Positions 6,404-6,819 of a stretch of DNA of 6,819 bases are shown one piece after another. Positions within the stretch are counted from its first letter, which is position 1; every line of letters starts with the position of its first letter. The DNA is taken from assembly GCA_012960055.1 (NCBI GenBank), contig DUCA01000041.1:1-6819 (forward strand). Direction: 5' to 3'. The DNA comes from Cycloclasticus sp. (GTDB lineage Bacteria > Pseudomonadota > Gammaproteobacteria > Methylococcales > Cycloclasticaceae). Both the position numbers and the translations under genes were made by a program. A model generated the notes under the pieces. The model did no database searches, was not told where the DNA came from, and worked only from the letters and a program-made list of their open reading frames with translations.

Positions 6404-6600
6404 GTAAAATTTGAATCTGTATTAAATAAAGGAGAAGTATATCTAATAAGGCAATACTTTTCGACTGAGTTCCGTAAATTCAATCACTAATGTAATCGGG
6501 TAATGAGAACACGGTTATGCTTATTATTAACTGCAGCTTATAAAGAAGGGTGTCGAAATGGAATCATCGTGTGAACATAAATAAAGAGCCCACATAGTCT
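6404..6600. other. glyQ upstream region, no gene seen
   Basis: This AT-rich stretch holds only very short frames. On the plus strand there is a 23-codon frame from ATG 6503 (MRTRLCLLLTAAYKEG...) and an 8-codon frame at 6558 after AAGAAGGG. Neither is long or conserved-looking enough to call. The glyQ promoter should lie in here. I see no riboswitch or T-box features. Confidence 0.5.
6436..6441 (-). promoter_or_regulatory. candidate -10 element for the glyQ operon
   Basis: Minus-strand TATACT at 6441-6436, within ATTAGATATACT, differs from TATAAT at one position. It would place transcription start about 25 nt before the GTG codon. No good TTGACA-like -35 sits 16-18 nt upstream (the sequence there is close to TCGAAA), so this is weak support only. 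Confidence 0.28.
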
Positions 6601-6819
6601 CTAACGGTCAGCGGTTGTGTTAGAAAGGTTGCGCTGTACGTCCCGCGCAGATGACTTGCGGCCATCCTTGGGGTCGCGCTGAATCGCCCATAATAAATCG
6701 ACAACGGGCACAAGAATCGTTCTGATAAATTGGAGCGGAGAATTTGGTTGTCTGCTTGACCTTAAATTTAGGCTATACGGACTTCTGGTTACGTGCCATA
6801 TAACGCCGCGTTTCAGCGG
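6601..6819 (-). other. possible 3' end of an unidentified reading frame running off the window
   Basis: On the minus strand a frame is open from the window edge to a TAG at 6603-6601, giving 72 residues with no start visible. It has a hydrophobic stretch (FIRTILVPVVDLLWAI) followed by a polar basic tail (QRDPKDGRKSSARDVQRN) and an ending LSNTTADR. The membrane-proximal part loosely recalls the C-terminus of RDD-type membrane proteins, but I would not name it. Codons near the window edge include AGA, AGG, CTA and ATA, which makes coding there doubtful. Another minus frame and a plus frame (MTCGHPWGRAESP, from 6651) also stay open for 20-40 codons. The block could therefore be a GC-richer non-coding or repeated sequence rather than a gene. 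Confidence 0.2.
6798..6819. other. integron attC-like half-site (tentative, truncated by the window end)
   Basis: On the minus strand CCGCTGAAA (6819-6811), spacer CGCGGC (6810-6805) and GTTATAT (6804-6798) follow the L', 6-nt spacer, R' layout of attC sites. GTTATAT departs from the GTTRRRY consensus at one position. The other arm of the site would lie beyond the window. The same bases contain a small CCGC/GCGG hairpin (6806-6809 with 6816-6819), which could instead be part of an ordinary terminator or repeat. Confidence 0.2.

Noticed and set aside
6503..6574. 23-codon plus-strand frame MRTRLCLLLTAAYKEG... that could be a leader peptide
   Set aside because: The ribosome-binding run is too close, no attenuator hairpin follows, and no plus-strand gene downstream would need a leader.
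6601..6623. CTAAC...GTTAG inverted pair resembling attC core sites
   Set aside because: The arms are only about 13 nt apart, far shorter than any attC site, so it is at most a small hairpin.
6404..6819. Expected divergent tag (3-methyladenine glycosylase) gene next to glyQ, as in Pseudomonas
   Set aside because: No plus-strand frame in this region resembles the Tag N-terminus (cysteine/tryptophan zinc-binding start), so it is not present in the window.

Overview
The window most likely comes from the chromosome of a gammaproteobacterium with moderate-to-low G+C, close to the replication origin. The evidence is a plus-strand gyrB 3' end carrying the long TOPRIM insertion typical of gammaproteobacterial GyrB. 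It faces a convergent minus-strand block glyQ-glyS-gmhB-plsC. From memory, the same set and orientation follows dnaA-dnaN-recF-gyrB in Pseudomonas and related groups. The window holds no rRNA or tRNA gene, no CRISPR array and no recognisable transposase.

Layout. (1) Positions 1-947 hold the C-terminal third of gyrB. (2) Positions 948-1769 form a gap of about 820 bp with no convincing gene. It contains a strong intrinsic terminator (1123-1159), a short cryptic open stretch (about 1252-1429) and two back-to-back inverted repeats (1571-1622). (3) Positions 1770-2141 encode a small two-helix membrane protein of unknown function on the plus strand. It ends 7 bp from the convergent operon. (4) Positions 2149-6403 form a compact minus-strand operon, transcribed glyQ (GTG start), glyS (ATGA overlap and strong Shine-Dalgarno), gmhB (17-bp gap) and a plsC-type acyltransferase (29-bp overlap). 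A candidate terminator lies inside the 3' end of the opposing membrane-protein gene. (5) Positions 6404-6819 include the upstream region of glyQ, with a weak promoter candidate. Beyond it is a GC-richer block with a minus-strand frame open to the window edge, and an integron-attC-like half-site in the last 22 bases.

How the genes relate. GlyQ and GlyS are the alpha and beta subunits of the heterotetrameric glycyl-tRNA synthetase. GmhB dephosphorylates heptose bisphosphate on the way to ADP-heptose for the LPS inner core. The PlsC-type enzyme acylates lysophosphatidate for membrane phospholipid. The operon therefore joins translation with cell-envelope supply. The core genes look ordinary and intact. 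No clearly new system is visible. The parts that deserve a second look are the gap after gyrB with its membrane protein, and the right-hand edge.
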